From Eremophila alpestris peregrina (taxonomy: Eukaryota > Chordata > Aves > Passeriformes > Alaudidae): a stretch of DNA of 64,000 nucleotides. This document shows, in pieces, positions 63,357-64,000 of the stretch. The position numbers and the translations under genes are program-made. The first letter of the stretch is position 1, and the number at the start of each line of letters is the position of its first letter. The notes below the pieces were generated by a model. It saw only the letters and a program-made list of their open reading frames with translations. It did no database searches and was not told the origin of the DNA. Location: NCBI GenBank assembly GCA_009792885.1, contig WMCF01000018.1, positions 10,645,321 to 10,709,320 on the forward strand, in the 5' to 3' direction.

Positions 63357-64000
63357 CCTATGAGGCAGAGGGAGCAGGGAAAGGAAGGCTGCTGACAGCA
63401 AATTCACTGGTAATAGGTTCCTGTAAAGCAGCCCAGAGAATCACATTTTGTCCTTTTGCTTACCCTGCTTAAGTAATGTTTTAAATGCATAGAGCCATGC
63501 TACAATGAACTTAAAATGACAAAATGTGGGCACCAAGTTTATCATATACTGCTTTATTTTCATTTCACATCCTAGTGCAAGATGCCCAGAGCTTTGTGTT
63601 TCAGGAAAATTCTGGAATTTCTGAAATAGAAATAGATACATTTGCAGAAATGGATAATATCTGTAAAATTAAAATACATGGTTTTCTATGAAGCAATCAG
63701 CATTAATGCACTTTCTTAGTCAAAATAGAGGGGGAAATCCAGAGGTCATGTGTCACTAATATATAGTCAAGGAGAAATGTCTTCCTTCCAAGAAGTTGAA
63801 TATTTGCAACATTAGCCCAGCAAAACTGATCAACTCTGAGCAAACAGAGATGAGACACCCACTAAGATGTGAAAGGGAAAGGGTAAAATCATACAATTAT
63901 GATATTAAAGAATAAAAATAAATTATCATAGCCTGAATTTGAGGAGTGTTTGGCTTTGCTCTGTAATGCTTCAGGAATTAATTATTCCAAGTGGCCGCTT
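62654..64000 (-). other. SCN5A: Intron upstream of the II S2-S4 exon (partial)
   Basis: This is the 3' part of the intron before the II S2-S4 exon. It ends in a standard acceptor (TTTCTGCAG) at 62654-62662. No exon is recognisable. The exon for II S1 should lie above 64000. The segment is AT-rich and holds one long (AT)n microsatellite at about 63316-63355. I see nothing else. Confidence 0.7.
63316..63355. repeat. (AT)n microsatellite
   Basis: About 40 bp of uninterrupted AT dinucleotides. Likely length-variable between individuals. It lies about 660 bp upstream (in gene sense) of the acceptor of the II S2-S4 exon. Confidence 0.95.

Larger units (their letters stand above)
1..64000 (-). other. 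SCN5A: Voltage-gated sodium channel alpha-subunit gene, internal part (SCN5A-like)
   Basis: Six exons on the minus strand join in one frame to encode domain II S2 through domain III S3 of a Nav channel. Known for the family: four homologous six-helix domains form a sodium pore in the plasma membrane, and Nav1.5 drives the cardiac action potential upstroke. Seen here: exon lengths 174, 357, 468, 121, 155 and 174 nt, all with GT-AG borders and matching phases. Assignment to SCN5A rests on the distal linker NPAELLEQIP, near human Nav1.5 NTAELLEQIP, on the domain III start with IYLEER and GFKKYFTNAW, and on the absence of turret cysteines. SCN10A is the main alternative. It is less likely because, as I recall, its linker reads LDPEEILRKIP and its S1-S2 loop YYLDQ. 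Gene ends, promoter and UTRs are outside the window. Confidence 0.85.

Noticed and set aside
1..64000. CRISPR arrays, operons, phage or toxin-antitoxin systems
   Set aside because: No regularly spaced direct repeats and no dense bacterial-type genes. The spliced channel gene, CR1 elements and MIR-like pieces show vertebrate DNA.

Overview
The window is vertebrate nuclear DNA, almost certainly avian and probably from a songbird. It carries split exons with GT-AG introns of 1.4 to 21 kb, several CR1 (chicken repeat 1) 3' ends, bird-type LTR fragments, and very old LINE and MIR-like remains. The composition is AT-rich and CpG-poor outside a few short blocks. I see no prokaryotic-style operon, CRISPR array, phage or plasmid.

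One gene accounts for all the recognisable coding sequence: an alpha subunit of a voltage-gated sodium channel, read on the minus strand. The best match is SCN5A (Nav1.5, the cardiac channel). Six exons are present, from high to low coordinate: 62480-62653 (domain II S2 to S4), 60710-61066 (II S4 to S6 with pore), 39945-40412 (end of II S6 and first part of the II-III linker), 18447-18567 (distal II-III linker), 9040-9194 (linker end and III S1) and 5053-5226 (III S1-S2 loop to S3). Together they give 1449 nt, or 483 codons, in one open frame with compatible splice phases. Both ends of the gene lie outside the window. The next exon (III S3-S4) should lie below position 1 and the domain I and II S1 exons above 64000.

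Layout by region: 1-5052 is partial intron with a LINE reverse-transcriptase fossil and a MIR-like SINE. 5053-9194 holds two exons. 9195-18446 is an intron with AT microsatellites, an LTR fragment and a small CpG-rich block that looks like an antisense exon. 18568-39944 is a 21-kb intron with an old CR1 RT fossil, a solo LTR and a CpG-rich block. 40413-60709 is a 20-kb intron with CR1 pieces and a recent 123-bp tandem duplication. 61067-62479 is a short intron. 62654-64000 is partial intron.

The encoded piece contains most of the domain II voltage sensor, the domain II pore with its selectivity-filter glutamate, the cytoplasmic linker with the ankyrin-G binding motif, and the start of the domain III voltage sensor. 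The most informative observations concern this protein: no counterpart of mammalian exon 18 was found, the linker resembles neuronal channels more than human Nav1.5, and the domain II turret lacks the cysteines that tether beta2/beta4 subunits in Nav1.2. I found no new biological system. The remaining findings are regulatory or mobile-element candidates inside introns. All family comparisons are from memory, without database searches.
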